DNA of 64,000 bases from Franconibacter helveticus LMG 23732 (GTDB lineage Bacteria; Pseudomonadota; Gammaproteobacteria; Enterobacterales; Enterobacteriaceae), in the NCBI RefSeq assembly GCF_000463115.2, contig NZ_AWFX01000009.1:160528-224527 (forward strand), given 5' to 3'. Below the pieces are notes generated by a model that was not told the origin of the DNA, searched no databases, and saw only the letters and a program-made list of their open reading frames with translations. The translations under genes and the position numbers were made by a program. This document shows, one piece after another, positions 40,718 to 50,566 of the stretch. Each line of letters begins with the position of its first letter. Within the stretch, counting starts at the first letter, position 1.

Positions 40718-43150
40718 TTAAAGCGTATGTTCGGTACGCGCGATAATATCATCCTGAGCGTCAGGGGATAAGGCCGTAAAGAACGCGGAGTAGCCTGCCA
40801 CACGCACCACCAGGTCGCGATATTGATCGGGGTGGGCTTTGGCATCCAGCAGCGTCTCGCGAGAGACGATATTGTACTGCACGTGCCAGCCTTTATAGAC
40901 TTCAAAGAAAGTGCGCAGCATCATCATCAGTTTTTCCCGGTCACGCAGATTATCCAGTGTGGACGGGTTAAGTTTTTGATTCAACAGTACGCCGCCAAGA
41001 ATTTTATCTGTTGGCAGTTTACCCACTGAGCTTATCACTGCCGTAGGGCCGAGTTGGTCAGTACCCGAAGCAGGACTTGCGCCCTCTGCTAACGGTGTTT
41101 TGGCCTTGCGACCGTCGGGTGTCGCCATCGTCGCTGCGCCGAAGGGTACGTTGGCGGAGATAGACGAGGTGCCGGCGTAATAGGTGCCGCCGATCGGCCC
41201 ACGTCCGTAGCGGGTATTGTGATACTGTTTTAGCTCATCAATATAGGTCTGGTAAGCGCGGGACAGCAGCAGATCGACATCATCCATATCGTTGCCATAT
41301 TTGGGCGCGCTGTTAATGAGCCGCTGGCGCAACTGCTCGCCGGTCAGTCCTTCAAAGTCATTAGCCAGCGCTTCGGCAAGCTGCTTCTGTCCAATTATTC
41401 CCTGGTCGAAAACCAGTTTGCGCACGGCCGCTAGCCCGTTGCCGAGGTTGGCTATACCTACCTGTAAGCCGGATACCCAATCATATTTTGCGCCGCCCTG
41501 TTTGATGCTTTTACCCCGCTCAATACAGTCGTCCACCAGCGCTGAGCAAAGGATATCGTGGGCGTTCTCTTCAAGTACGGTGTCTACAACGCATTCGATC
41601 TCAATGGATTTCTGCGTGTAATAGCGGATCTGGTTATCCCATGCCGCCATCACTTCATCGAAATTATGGAAGTTGCCAGCGGAAAGCGCCTGTTTCTGCG
41701 GCAGGAAAATTTCACCGCTGGTGGCGTCACGGCCGCCCTCTAGCGCGGCGAGCATCACCCGCGCAAAGTTGATAAAGCTCATACCGGTGCAGCGATAACC
41801 CCATTTGCCGCCCACTGCCGTTTCGATACAGCCAATGGCGGCATAGTCATACGCGTCTTCGCGGCTAACGCCAAGCTTAATAAACTCGCTGATAACAATC
41901 TCATCGTTATTAAAGGCTGGCATACCGAAACCGCAGCGAATGACCTGTACGCACGCATCAAGAAAGTCGTTGCTCATGCCGGCATGGTAGCGGACGCTGA
42001 GGTTTGGCTGCGTGGATCGCAAACGACCGCAGGATTCCAGCACCGCATAAGAAAGCGGGTTCACGGCGTCAACCGCCTCGCCATTAACCAGTTTCTGGCC
42101 GCCAATGGTCACGTTCTGATAAAGCGGGCTGCCTGCTGAGGCTTTCGAGTGCGAGCCGGAGCGGATTTTATTGACCTCCAGCAGCTTCAGCCAGCAGCTT
42201 TGCAGCAATTCAATGGCCTGCTCGCGCGTCAGGGATTGTTCAAGCTCTACATCCCGACGATACCAGGGGTAAAGATACTGATCGAGACGGCCAAAAGAGA
42301 CGGAATGGCCATTCGACTCAATCTGTAGCACCAGTTGAACAAAATAGCTTAACTGCAAAGCCTGCCAGAAGGTGACGGGCGGCTGGTGAGCGATATGCTC
42401 GCAGTTTTGCGCAATGGTGAGCAGCTCTTCGCGGCGCGCCTCGCGGGTTTCCTGTTCCGCCATGCTGCGGGCAAGCGTTGCATAGCGCAGAATATGCTCG
42501 CTAAGAGCTGCGAAAGTGATATCAATAGCCTTCAAAAACTGTTCTTTGTGCAGATCGTCCCAGTCCGTCAGGGCCAGACGGCTGCGGCGCTCCGCCACTT
42601 TCTCGCGCAGACCATCAAGGCCCTTTTCAAGCAGGAGCGGAAAGTTAACCGCAAGGTGGGCATCGCCGGAAGTCATGTTACCTTCCGCTTTAATAATGCC
42701 GGTCGCCAGCAATGCTTTCTGTTCGTCAGTGAACATGCCATAGCAGCGATCCTGCACCGTCTGGCCGCGCCACCAGGGGCAAACCTCATGCATCACCGCT
42801 TTATCTTCAGGGCTTACGGAAAAGCCTGCGCCTGGACGGTCGCCCAGTTCGTCAATTTCGTTTTCGATCCAGCTTACGGTGTACTCAGGAAAGAAGGGCG
42901 CGGCGCGTACCTGGCTTGCCTGGTTGCCGACGATCAGCTCGTCGTGTTTGATCCAGATAGTGCGCTCCGCCAGATGGTGCGCCAGCGCCAGCGCGCGGCG
43001 TACCGGCAGCGGCTTATCCTGATGCTGCTGGTAGATGGCGGTATAGTGGCGTGCGCGCTCTGTACAAACCGGCGGCTTAACGATGTGGATTAACGCTTCT
43101 TTATGCGCCTTAATACGATTACTCAAAATATTGAGGTTCAGTTCAGTCAT
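40718..43150 (-). CDS. ybiW: Glycyl-radical enzyme YbiW (PFL-like)
   Basis: An 810-residue glycyl-radical enzyme matching E. coli YbiW throughout. The active-site Cys is C441 with E443 (GCIETA), as in the dehydratase/lyase branch rather than pyruvate formate-lyase, which has a Cys pair. The radical Gly is G786 in RVAGYSAFF. Recent literature, as I recall and cannot check here, assigns YbiW to cleavage of 1,5-anhydroglucitol 6-phosphate, giving a product split by FsaA. This fits fsaA being next door. It lies 5 bases after its activase ybiY, and it must work without oxygen. Confidence 0.93.
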   Translation of the reverse strand: MTELNLNILSNRIKAHKEALIHIVKPPVCTERARHYTAIYQQHQDKPLPVRRALALAHHLAERTIWIKHDELIVGNQASQVRAAPFFPEYTVSWIENEIDELGDRPGAGFSVSPEDKAVMHEVCPWWRGQTVQDRCYGMFTDEQKALLATGIIKAEGNMTSGDAHLAVNFPLLLEKGLDGLREKVAERRSRLALTDWDDLHKEQFLKAIDITFAALSEHILRYATLARSMAEQETREARREELLTIAQNCEHIAHQPPVTFWQALQLSYFVQLVLQIESNGHSVSFGRLDQYLYPWYRRDVELEQSLTREQAIELLQSCWLKLLEVNKIRSGSHSKASAGSPLYQNVTIGGQKLVNGEAVDAVNPLSYAVLESCGRLRSTQPNLSVRYHAGMSNDFLDACVQVIRCGFGMPAFNNDEIVISEFIKLGVSREDAYDYAAIGCIETAVGGKWGYRCTGMSFINFARVMLAALEGGRDATSGEIFLPQKQALSAGNFHNFDEVMAAWDNQIRYYTQKSIEIECVVDTVLEENAHDILCSALVDDCIERGKSIKQGGAKYDWVSGLQVGIANLGNGLAAVRKLVFDQGIIGQKQLAEALANDFEGLTGEQLRQRLINSAPKYGNDMDDVDLLLSRAYQTYIDELKQYHNTRYGRGPIGGTYYAGTSSISANVPFGAATMATPDGRKAKTPLAEGASPASGTDQLGPTAVISSVGKLPTDKILGGVLLNQKLNPSTLDNLRDREKLMMMLRTFFEVYKGWHVQYNIVSRETLLDAKAHPDQYRDLVVRVAGYSAFFTALSPDAQDDIIARTEHTL

Positions 43151-43155
43151 GGTAA

Positions 43156-44055
43156 TTATCCTCGAAGCCAGGCCGTCATCCCTTTTTGCCGGGCATACTG
43201 CTCGGCGAAAGCCAGCAGTTCCGGCGCGTCAAGCGGGGTCTGCGCAGCCAGATAGGGTTGATCAAGCAGCTTGTATTTGTTGATGCCTAAGGTGTGGTAG
43301 GGAAGAAAATGGATTTCTCGTACGCCGATTTCATCGGCGGCAAAATTGGTGATGGCGCGGACAGAGGCTTCATCCGCGTTGAAGCCCGGAATAAGCGGTA
43401 CGCGTACTGTCATCCTGACGCCAGCTTTTGCGAGGCGACGAAAGTTATCCATCACGCGCTGCGCGCTGCCGTCAGTCCAGGCGAGGAAGCGATCGCCATC
43501 GACATGTTTGAGGTCAGCGAGCAGCAGATCGAGAAAAGGCAATGACGGTTCAATATATTTCCACGGCACATGCAGGCAGGACTCGACAGCCGTATGGATA
43601 CCCGCTTCCCGGCTGCGCCGCAGAAGTTCGCATGCCAGGTCTGGCTGCATAAAAGGCTCGCCCCCGGAGAGGGTAATGCCACCGCCGCTTCTGGCGTAAA
43701 ACGGTTTGTCGCGCAGCACGCTTGTCATGATAGCCTCTACGCTGCGGGCTTCGCCGCACACGGTAAGCGCCTGGCTTGGGCAACAATCAACCAGTCGCTG
43801 CAAATCTTCGCTGTGCAGTTTGTCGCGAGCGATGACGAGCTTTTCATTCAAACGTGTAATCGCATGCGGGCAGGCTGACTGGCAAAGTTCGCAACCTTGC
43901 AGGCAGAGTCGCTCATCATAAAGCAGCTCGGCCTCCCGGCTGCGGCTTTCCGGGTTCTGGCACCAGCGGCAACCGAGTGAACACCCTTTGAGAAAGACGA
44001 CAGTACGAATGCCGGGACCATCATGAGTGGAATATCGTTGCAGATTAAAAAGCAT
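43156..44055 (-). CDS. ybiY: Radical-SAM activase of YbiW (YbiY)
   Basis: A 299-residue glycyl-radical-enzyme activating protein. The radical-SAM triad is C25, C29 and C32 (GCSLGCRWC), and an inserted ferredoxin-like part has [16 protein letters not shown] (SGGEPF) follows. The ATG at 44055 has GAGG upstream and yields the E. coli length; a GTG at 44061 is possible. It uses S-adenosylmethionine to make the glycyl radical on YbiW. Confidence 0.93.
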   Translation of the reverse strand: MLFNLQRYSTHDGPGIRTVVFLKGCSLGCRWCQNPESRSREAELLYDERLCLQGCELCQSACPHAITRLNEKLVIARDKLHSEDLQRLVDCCPSQALTVCGEARSVEAIMTSVLRDKPFYARSGGGITLSGGEPFMQPDLACELLRRSREAGIHTAVESCLHVPWKYIEPSLPFLDLLLADLKHVDGDRFLAWTDGSAQRVMDNFRRLAKAGVRMTVRVPLIPGFNADEASVRAITNFAADEIGVREIHFLPYHTLGINKYKLLDQPYLAAQTPLDAPELLAFAEQYARQKGMTAWLRG

Positions 44056-44111
44056 AATCACCTCGTTTAACTTTCTTTCGTAAATTAAATTACTTTCGAA
44101 TGAAAGCTTTG

Positions 44112-44125
44112 TTGATGCAGATCAG
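44112..44125. promoter_or_regulatory. FNR-like site between ybiY and fsaA
   Basis: TTGATGCAGATCAG matches the FNR consensus TTGAT-N4-ATCAA at 9 of 10 informative bases. It lies in the divergent gap and could activate either side when oxygen is absent, which suits an oxygen-sensitive glycyl-radical enzyme. Confidence 0.6.
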
Positions 44126-44188
44126 GTAAAGCTGCGGTGTCGCGATTATGATGACGACAATGTGATCGACTACGTTTCAGGAGAAACC

Positions 44189-44851
44189 ATGGAGCTTTAT
44201 TTAGATACAGCAGATGTCGCCGCTGTTAAGCGCCTTGCGCGTGTACTGCCGTTGCAGGGTGTTACGACAAACCCGTCTATCGTGGCGAAAGGGGGCGTTC
44301 CGTTGTGGGATGTGCTGCCTGCGCTACAGGACGCGCTTGGCGGCGAAGGCAAACTCTTTGCTCAGGTTATCGCTTCCCAGGCTGAAGAGATGGTGAAGGA
44401 CGCTGAGCGGCTGGTGGAGCGCGTTCCGGGTCTGGTGGTTAAAGTGCCCACCACGGCGGAAGGCCTGGCGGCGATGAAAATATTGAAAAAAATGGGGATC
44501 CCAACGTTAGGAACAGCGGTTTACGGCGCAGCGCAGGGGCTGCTTGCGGCGCTGGCCGGTGCGGAATATGTCGCGCCTTATGTGAATCGTCTGGATGCGC
44601 AGGGTGGCGACGGCATCGCCATGGTGCAGGATCTACAGCAGTTGCTTAGCTTGCATGCGCCCCATTCAAAAGTGCTGGCAGCCAGTTTTCGCACGCCGCA
44701 TCAGGCGCTTTCATGCCTGCTTGCCGGCTGCGAAGCAATCACGCTGCCGCTGGACGTTGCCGGGCAGCTCCTCGCCACGCCTGCCGTCAGCGCCGCTATC
44801 GCGACGTTTGATAAAGACTGGCAGGAAGCTTTCGGCACGCTCAGTCTGTAA
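44189..44851 (+). CDS. fsaA: Fructose-6-phosphate aldolase FsaA
   Basis: A 220-residue transaldolase-family aldolase that splits fructose 6-phosphate (and 1-deoxy analogues) into glyceraldehyde 3-phosphate and a ketone. The Schiff-base lysine is K85 ([10 protein letters not shown]), at the same number as in E. coli; [10 protein letters not shown] and DAQGGDGI are present. ATG 44189 follows CAGGAGA. It is divergent from ybiY, with the FNR-like site between. Confidence 0.94.
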   Translation: MELYLDTADVAAVKRLARVLPLQGVTTNPSIVAKGGVPLWDVLPALQDALGGEGKLFAQVIASQAEEMVKDAERLVERVPGLVVKVPTTAEGLAAMKILKKMGIPTLGTAVYGAAQGLLAALAGAEYVAPYVNRLDAQGGDGIAMVQDLQQLLSLHAPHSKVLAASFRTPHQALSCLLAGCEAITLPLDVAGQLLATPAVSAAIATFDKDWQEAFGTLSL

Positions 44852-44856
44852 CCGAA

Positions 44857-44878
44857 CTGCTCCTCTGAGGAGGAGCGG
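44857..44878. terminator. fsaA/yciZ hairpin
   Basis: A GCTCCTC / GAGGAGC hairpin lies between the convergent stops of fsaA and yciZ. The T-tract is poor, so the call is tentative. Confidence 0.5.
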
Positions 44879-45061
44879 TTAAATTTCCCAAGGGGATTTT
44901 TCCTGCCCCTCATCATTATCCTGGCTTTTACTTTGCGCCAGTAATTCCGCTTTTAAAATTTCCAGATTATTTATCGCTGAGCTGTAATCGCCCGCCACAA
45001 GAATATCCAGCACGGTATCAATACGGTGCGCCAGTTGCTTTGGATCCAGAGAATTCATCAT
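44879..45061 (-). CDS. yciZ: YciZ (UPF0509)
   Basis: A 60-residue protein with the family core [20 protein letters not shown] and [12 protein letters not shown], ending in PWEI as in E. coli YciZ. It is a helical protein of unknown function. AGGAAAA precedes the ATG. Confidence 0.9.
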   Translation of the reverse strand: MMNSLDPKQLAHRIDTVLDILVAGDYSSAINNLEILKAELLAQSKSQDNDEGQEKSPWEI

Positions 45062-45272
45062 GCTTTTCCTTATTCATTCTTCAGGGTTCGTATGATGCTA
45101 AAAAGCGCTTTAAAAGAGAAGGTTCTGACGCTATTTCTGGTGGAATAGTGCTAACGGCTTTTTTGCAAATCATAAAGAAAGGTTATAAAACCGCTTCGCT
45201 ACATACAGAGAATAGGTGCTGTGCAGTAGTCTGATCATGCGTCTAACGCATTCACTCACAAGAGGAAAGACT

Positions 45273-46142
45273 ATGACAGTATTAAACCAACCAACTTGCA
45301 AACTCTTTACCGATACTGCTCGTTTCACCCAGCTGTCTGGTTATTATGAAGAAGAGCGCCGCACCGTCTGGATGATGTTGCGCTCGCAGCCGCGCCCTTG
45401 TTTCAACCATGCGCTGATAGAAGAGATCATGAATCTTGCCTATCTGGTGCAGCAATCGGGGTTCCGCGTTGACTTCTGGGTGACTGGCTCGCTGGTCCCC
45501 GGCATGTATAACACGGGCGGCGATTTAGGTTTCTTTGTTGATTGTATCCAGAACGGTCGCCGCGAGGCGTTGCGGGCCTATGCCCGGGCCTGTGTGGACT
45601 GCGTGCACGCTGCATCGCGCGGTTTCGACACCGGCGCCATCTCGCTGGCAATGGTGGAGGGAAGCGCGCTGGGTGGCGGTTTTGAAGCTGCGCTGGCGCA
45701 CCATTTCGTTCTGGCGCAAAGAGACGCGCGGCTTGGTTTCCCGGAAATCGCCTTCAATCTTTTCCCGGGCATGGGTGGTTATTCGCTGGTGGCGCGGCGT
45801 GCAGGCATGAAGCTTGCCGAAGCGCTGATTTACAAAGGCGAATCGCATACGGCGGAGTGGTATGAACAGCATGGCCTTGTCGACGAGCTTTTTGAACCCG
45901 GCCAGGGCTACGTCTCTACGCGAACCTTTATCGATACGCTGCAACCCCGTTTAAACGGCGTAAGGGCAATGCTGCGGGCGCGTCAGCGGGTGTTACAACT
46001 GCCGCGTTCTGAGTTAATGGATATTACCGAAGACTGGGTTGATGCGGCATTTTGCCTGGAGCCGAAAGATGTGGCCTATATGGAGCGGCTGGTACAACTG
46101 CAAAACCGGCATACCGCCTCGGTACTGCGTAAAGTTGGCTAA
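45273..46142 (+). CDS. rpfF: Diffusible signal factor synthase RpfF (crotonase family)
   Basis: A 289-residue crotonase-fold enzyme matching the RpfF group. The two catalytic Glu are E138 (ALGGGFE) and E158 (GFPEIAFN), 20 residues apart like E141/E161 of Xanthomonas RpfF. It would convert a 3-hydroxyacyl-ACP to the cis-2-unsaturated fatty acid signal (BDSF type in related enterics). ATG 45273 follows AGAGGAAAG. A -10-like TATAAA (45184-45189) is upstream. It converges on rpfR, its receptor. E. coli lacks this gene. Confidence 0.92.
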   Translation: MTVLNQPTCKLFTDTARFTQLSGYYEEERRTVWMMLRSQPRPCFNHALIEEIMNLAYLVQQSGFRVDFWVTGSLVPGMYNTGGDLGFFVDCIQNGRREALRAYARACVDCVHAASRGFDTGAISLAMVEGSALGGGFEAALAHHFVLAQRDARLGFPEIAFNLFPGMGGYSLVARRAGMKLAEALIYKGESHTAEWYEQHGLVDELFEPGQGYVSTRTFIDTLQPRLNGVRAMLRARQRVLQLPRSELMDITEDWVDAAFCLEPKDVAYMERLVQLQNRHTASVLRKVG

Positions 46143-46183
46143 CCTCATTGCCCTGTAAGGGTTGCTGTAGAGCGTTAACTGCC

Positions 46184-46212
46184 AAAGACGTCGTTGCAGA
46201 CGACGTCTTTTA
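46184..46212. terminator. Bidirectional rpfF/rpfR terminator
   Basis: AAAGACGTCGT / ACGACGTCTTT with a 5-base loop lies between the convergent stops. Confidence 0.9.
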
Positions 46213-46222
46213 TGGGGGAGGG

Positions 46223-48214
46223 CTAACCCATTTTCCGCGTTTGATAGCGTTTATACCACCGCTCAAAAGCGCTGGCAGGCATAGGTTTCGCAAAATAAAA
46301 ACCCTGACGTTCGGTTACGCCGTTCTTTGTAAGAAACGCATCTTCCTTGAGACTTTCAACCCCTTCGGCGATGACCTGCAAATTAAGCGCCTGCGCGACC
46401 GCCACAATGGCGCGCACCAGGGACTGGGAGACCGACTGCTTGTGAATATCGCGCACAAAACTCTGGTCGAGTTTGATGGCGTCGATAGGAAAACGCGCCA
46501 GTTGAGAAAGAGAAGAGTAGCCGGTACCAAAATCATCAAGATGAATTTGCGCCCCCAACTGGCTGAATTGTTCAATGACCGACAGCGCCAGTTCTTCATT
46601 TTCAATCAGGCAGCTTTCGGTTAATTCAACGTCTATCGGGCAATATTCGAAATTCAAATCGTGCAGCGCCTGTTTGAGATCGCTGAAAATCGTTTGATCC
46701 GCCAACTGGCGCGCGGATACGTTAACCGCCACGCGAAGATTAAATCCCTTATCCCGCCATTTCGCGACCTGGCGCACCACATCGAGCATCACCCAGCGCC
46801 CCAGCGGCACAATCAGACCGGATTCTTCCGCATAGGAGATAAAATCAAGCGGCGGAATCAAACCACGTTCCGGCGACTGCCAGCGCACCAGCGCTTCCAG
46901 GCTGCGTACTTCACCGCGCCAGGTGATTTTGGGCTGATAGTGAATAACCAGCTGGTCGTTATCCAGCGCCTTACGCAGGTTAGTATCAAGCCACAAGTAT
47001 TCAAACACGCGCTGGTTCATTTCCGGGGAGAAGACGCAAAATTTGCCGCGCCCGCCTTCTTTTGCGGTATACATCGCGGTATCGGCGTTGCGGATCACGC
47101 TTTCCCGGTCAGTGCCATGTTGCGGCGCAAGCGAAATGCCCAGCGAACAGCCTGAATAAATCTCGATAAGACCAATGCGAAAAGGTTGTTTCAGACGAGT
47201 AAGAATACGCGACGCCATCGCTTCCAGCGCACTCTGCGACGTATGGGTTGCGAGGACGATAAACTCATCGCCGCCAAGGCGCGCCAGCACTTGACCGTCC
47301 TCAAGACAGCTTAAAATCGCCAGCGATACCGCCTGCAACAGCTGATCGCCAAACATATGACCATAAGCGTCGTTAACTTTTTTAAAGTTATCGAGATCCA
47401 GATAGACCACTCCGACCTGCGTTTCCCCGCGCTCGGCTATGGCTTCGGTTATCATGTCGTGGATGGCATTGCGGTTCGGCAGACCGGTTATCGTATCGGT
47501 ATTAGCGAGTACGCGTAAACGCTCCTGCGCGCGGCGCTCCTCGGTAATATCGGTACCTGAGCAAATAAGAAATATTTCATTTTTACCGCTGCCGCTGTGC
47601 ACAAATTTATTTCTGAATAAAAACAATCGCTGCCCTTTACGGGTTTTTATCCAGCGTTCTACCTCATAAGAGTTACCGTTACGAAAAAAGCCGGAAATAT
47701 TACGTCTTGAAGCGGCCGCTTCGGTAGGACTCATGAAAAGCTTGAAAACGTTCTGGCCAATAACTTCTTGCTCTTTCATTCCGGTATATTCTTCAGATAA
47801 CCGGTTAAAGCGCTGAATATTGCCAAGCCGGTCGAGAATAACAATGACTGAATTCGCTTCGGAAACCACTTGCTCGGCAAAGGAGAGGCCCTGTACTAAA
47901 TCGCGCGCCACAGAAGAGGTATCATGCCAGCTCGACGCCGTGCCTGCCCATTCACGCTTGGAAACTTTACGCCCCACCAGATGCAGCGGCGCTTCACAGC
48001 CGAAAAGGGAAACGGTCATGGTGACGCTGGAAGTAATTACGGTCATGGCGCGAATTTGTTCTGCCTGCTCCTGGGACAGCGTAATAACCTGGCTGATGTC
48101 GGAGTTTTCGCTTGCGGCCAGCTGTAACGCATTGCTGTCGACGGGTAAACGCCAGTAAGGACTGGTAGTGCCTAAATAACGATAAAGCAGGTTTTGCTCC
48201 TGTTCGTCTTTCAT
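46223..48214 (-). CDS. rpfR: DSF receptor / cyclic-di-GMP enzyme RpfR (PdeR/Gmr orthologue)
   Basis: A 663-residue protein: an N-terminal RpfF-interaction region (about 1-95), PAS (about 110-225, signal-binding), GGDEF (314-318 GGDEF, no RxxD inhibitory site just upstream), and EAL (E440-A441-L442; D560/D561 of [10 protein letters not shown]581, E617). All EAL metal and catalytic motifs seen here are intact, so phosphodiesterase activity is expected, with signal-dependent control. E. coli PdeR (Gmr, 661 residues) is the orthologue at this place. ATG 48214 follows GGGAGAAAGA. Confidence 0.93.
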   Translation of the reverse strand: MKDEQEQNLLYRYLGTTSPYWRLPVDSNALQLAASENSDISQVITLSQEQAEQIRAMTVITSSVTMTVSLFGCEAPLHLVGRKVSKREWAGTASSWHDTSSVARDLVQGLSFAEQVVSEANSVIVILDRLGNIQRFNRLSEEYTGMKEQEVIGQNVFKLFMSPTEAAASRRNISGFFRNGNSYEVERWIKTRKGQRLFLFRNKFVHSGSGKNEIFLICSGTDITEERRAQERLRVLANTDTITGLPNRNAIHDMITEAIAERGETQVGVVYLDLDNFKKVNDAYGHMFGDQLLQAVSLAILSCLEDGQVLARLGGDEFIVLATHTSQSALEAMASRILTRLKQPFRIGLIEIYSGCSLGISLAPQHGTDRESVIRNADTAMYTAKEGGRGKFCVFSPEMNQRVFEYLWLDTNLRKALDNDQLVIHYQPKITWRGEVRSLEALVRWQSPERGLIPPLDFISYAEESGLIVPLGRWVMLDVVRQVAKWRDKGFNLRVAVNVSARQLADQTIFSDLKQALHDLNFEYCPIDVELTESCLIENEELALSVIEQFSQLGAQIHLDDFGTGYSSLSQLARFPIDAIKLDQSFVRDIHKQSVSQSLVRAIVAVAQALNLQVIAEGVESLKEDAFLTKNGVTERQGFYFAKPMPASAFERWYKRYQTRKMG

Positions 48215-48497
48215 TCTTTCTCCCGACCCAAGCAATAAGCGCACATGTTATTTCCCACAGGCAAGCTTCGGACAGCGGCTGCCTCAAGGAGACGCAAAAC
48301 AACCTTGTTTTTATAAATAATAGACAAAAAAGGGTAGCATTCGCAGTAACTTATTCTATTCCCGCAGCGCAAAAGTGTTTCAACGATACGCGAACAATAC
48401 CTCTTATTGTGGGCATATATTGCTTTTTTTGCGTTGCGAAAAAGAGAAAAAATGATGATGGTCACGCAGTGAAAGGATAAGACAAGATTATCAGAGA
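48215..48497 (-). other. rnb-rpfR intergenic region
   Basis: About 280 AT-rich bases that must contain the rpfR promoter. No gene or clear operator is seen. Confidence 0.4.
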
Positions 48498-48524
48498 AAT
48501 TTCCCCGGCGTGACCGGGGAAATT
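48498..48524 (-). terminator. rnb terminator
   Basis: An 11-bp perfect stem AATTTCCCCGG / CCGGGGAAATT lies 8 bases beyond the rnb stop. The T-tract after it is short. Confidence 0.65.
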
Positions 48525-48532
48525 AAGCGCGT

Positions 48533-50467
48533 TTAAGCGGCGGGGCGGGCAATGATGCTGCGGGTTTCCATACGGACTTCCGCAATCGTTACGTCGATAA
48601 CGTCGGTAACTTTATAAACGGTTTCGCCTTTAATCTGCACGGTACCATTTTCCTGGCTGCATGCCAGTTCATCACGTACAGCGTGCAGGAAGGGGGCCGG
48701 AATAAACGCTACTGCGCCGTTATCAACGAGACGCACGCGCATGCCGCCGCGGCTGACGTCGATAATTTCCGCTGCGTAACGCGCATCCGTACCGGCTTTG
48801 TCATTAAGGAAACGCGCATAAAGCCAGTCGCCGACATCGCGTTCAGCCATGCGGTTCAGGCGGCGACGTTCCGCCATCTGTACCGTCACGTCTTCTTGCG
48901 GACGCTGAGCCGTTTCATTCTTGATAATGGCTTTCAGCAGGCGATGGTTCAGCATATCGCCATATTTGCGAATAGGTGAGGTCCAGGTGGCATAAGCCTC
49001 AAGCCCCAGGCCAAAGTGCGGGCCAGGCTCGGTGCTGATTTCAGCAAACGACTGGAAGCGGCGGATGCGGCTGTCCAGGAAGCCTGAAGGCTGCGCGTCC
49101 AGTTCGCGACGCAGTTTGCAGAAACCTTCCAGCGTCAGCACCTCCTGCGCATCCACATGCATGCCGTGGTTTTTCAGCAGCGCAGCCAGCTGTTCGGTGT
49201 TGGCCGGGTCGAAACCGGAATGCACGTTATAAACACCAAAGCCCAGCTTGTCGCGCAGCACGCGAGCGGCGCAGACGTTGGCGGCAATCATCGCTTCTTC
49301 AACCATGCGATTAGCAATACGACGCGGTTCGGCGACAATATCCAGCACTTCGCCTTTATCGCCAAGGATAAAGCGGTAATCGGGGCGATCTTTAAACACC
49401 AGCGCGTGATTATGGCGCCACTCGCCGCGGCGAACGCAGATCGCTTGCAGCAGACGGATTTGCTGCGCAATGGCTTCGCTTTCCGGCTGCCAGTCGCCGC
49501 TGTTTTCCAGCCAATTGGAAACGTTGTCGTAAACCAGCTTGGCTTTTGATTCGATAATCGCGGCGAAGAAATGAATATCTTCACCGATTGCACCGTCCGC
49601 GCCGATGGTCATGCGACAGGCAAGCGCCGGGCGTTGTTCATTCGCGCGCAGTGAACACAGGTCATCAGACAGCTCGCGCGGCAGCATCGGGATGTTAAAG
49701 CCCGGCAGGTAGTTGGTGAAAGCGCGAATGCGGGCGGCGCTATCCAGTTTGCTGTTTTCAGCAATCCAGGCAGTAGGGTCGGCGATAGCGACGGTTAACT
49801 GAATGCTGCCGTCGGCGGCCTCTTCAGCAAACAGGGCGTCGTCCATGTCTTCGGTGCTGGCGCTGTCGATGGTAACAAAATCCAGCGCGGTTAAATCTTC
49901 ACGCGTCAGGCCTTCGTCGAGCATCTCAGTCGCCACGCCATTTGGCGCTTCGCGCTCAAGGTTATGGCGGGCGAGCGTTACCCACCACGGCGCGAAATGA
50001 TCGTCGCCGAATGTAATAAACTGGGTCAGCTCAGCGTAAAAGCTGCGATCGCCTTTGAGCGGGTGACGGCGCATCTCTGCGACAGCCCAGTCGCCCTGTT
50101 TAAAGTCATGCTCCACGCCGCGGACGGCGCGACAGGGAATAGCGTCTTTAAGCAGCGGATGATCCGGAATGATGGAAAGACGATCGTCTTTTTTCTGCAC
50201 CCGGCCGACAAAGCGGGTGAGGAAGGGTTCGACAAGCTCTTCTGGCTCAGCGGATTCCTTTTCCTTTTCCGTATGGATAACGGCAATGATGCGGTCGCCA
50301 TGCATCACTTTTTTCATCTGCGGCGGCGGAATAAAATAACTTTTCTGCGCATCGACCTCAAGGAAGCCGAAGCCTTTATCCGTGGCTTTTACCACTCCTT
50401 CGGCGCGCGGCGTCTGGGAGTGAAGTTGCTGTTTAAGCTGCGCAAGCAGCGGGTTATCCTGAAACAT
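48533..50467 (-). CDS. rnb: Exoribonuclease II
   Basis: A 644-residue 3'-5' processive ribonuclease of the RNB family, equal to E. coli RNase II. Two cold-shock domains precede the RNB domain, in which the metal Asp cluster is in [13 protein letters not shown]. The C-terminal S1 domain ends in RSIIARPAA. The start at 50467 gives [18 protein letters not shown] as in E. coli. Confidence 0.98.
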   Translation of the reverse strand: MFQDNPLLAQLKQQLHSQTPRAEGVVKATDKGFGFLEVDAQKSYFIPPPQMKKVMHGDRIIAVIHTEKEKESAEPEELVEPFLTRFVGRVQKKDDRLSIIPDHPLLKDAIPCRAVRGVEHDFKQGDWAVAEMRRHPLKGDRSFYAELTQFITFGDDHFAPWWVTLARHNLEREAPNGVATEMLDEGLTREDLTALDFVTIDSASTEDMDDALFAEEAADGSIQLTVAIADPTAWIAENSKLDSAARIRAFTNYLPGFNIPMLPRELSDDLCSLRANEQRPALACRMTIGADGAIGEDIHFFAAIIESKAKLVYDNVSNWLENSGDWQPESEAIAQQIRLLQAICVRRGEWRHNHALVFKDRPDYRFILGDKGEVLDIVAEPRRIANRMVEEAMIAANVCAARVLRDKLGFGVYNVHSGFDPANTEQLAALLKNHGMHVDAQEVLTLEGFCKLRRELDAQPSGFLDSRIRRFQSFAEISTEPGPHFGLGLEAYATWTSPIRKYGDMLNHRLLKAIIKNETAQRPQEDVTVQMAERRRLNRMAERDVGDWLYARFLNDKAGTDARYAAEIIDVSRGGMRVRLVDNGAVAFIPAPFLHAVRDELACSQENGTVQIKGETVYKVTDVIDVTIAEVRMETRSIIARPAA

Positions 50468-50566
50468 AATATGAATTTTCGTGGCCAAAAGAGCGGCTGA
50501 CAGTTTTACGCGAATGCGCCCCTCGCGGCAAGCGCTCTTTGGCATCAACGGTGAATGTTTAAGGTC

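Noticed and set aside
42386..43093. Open frame of 235 codons opposite ybiW
   Set aside because: Antisense shadow inside a fully conserved enzyme gene.
45040..45234. Short plus-strand frame between yciZ and rpfF
   Set aside because: It starts inside yciZ on the opposite strand and has no ribosome site; the rpfF promoter region explains the space.
46223..48214. Naming this gene only as a diguanylate cyclase
   Set aside because: The EAL domain is complete, the GGDEF lacks an inhibitory site, and the adjacent rpfF fits a signal receptor; net activity cannot be read from sequence.
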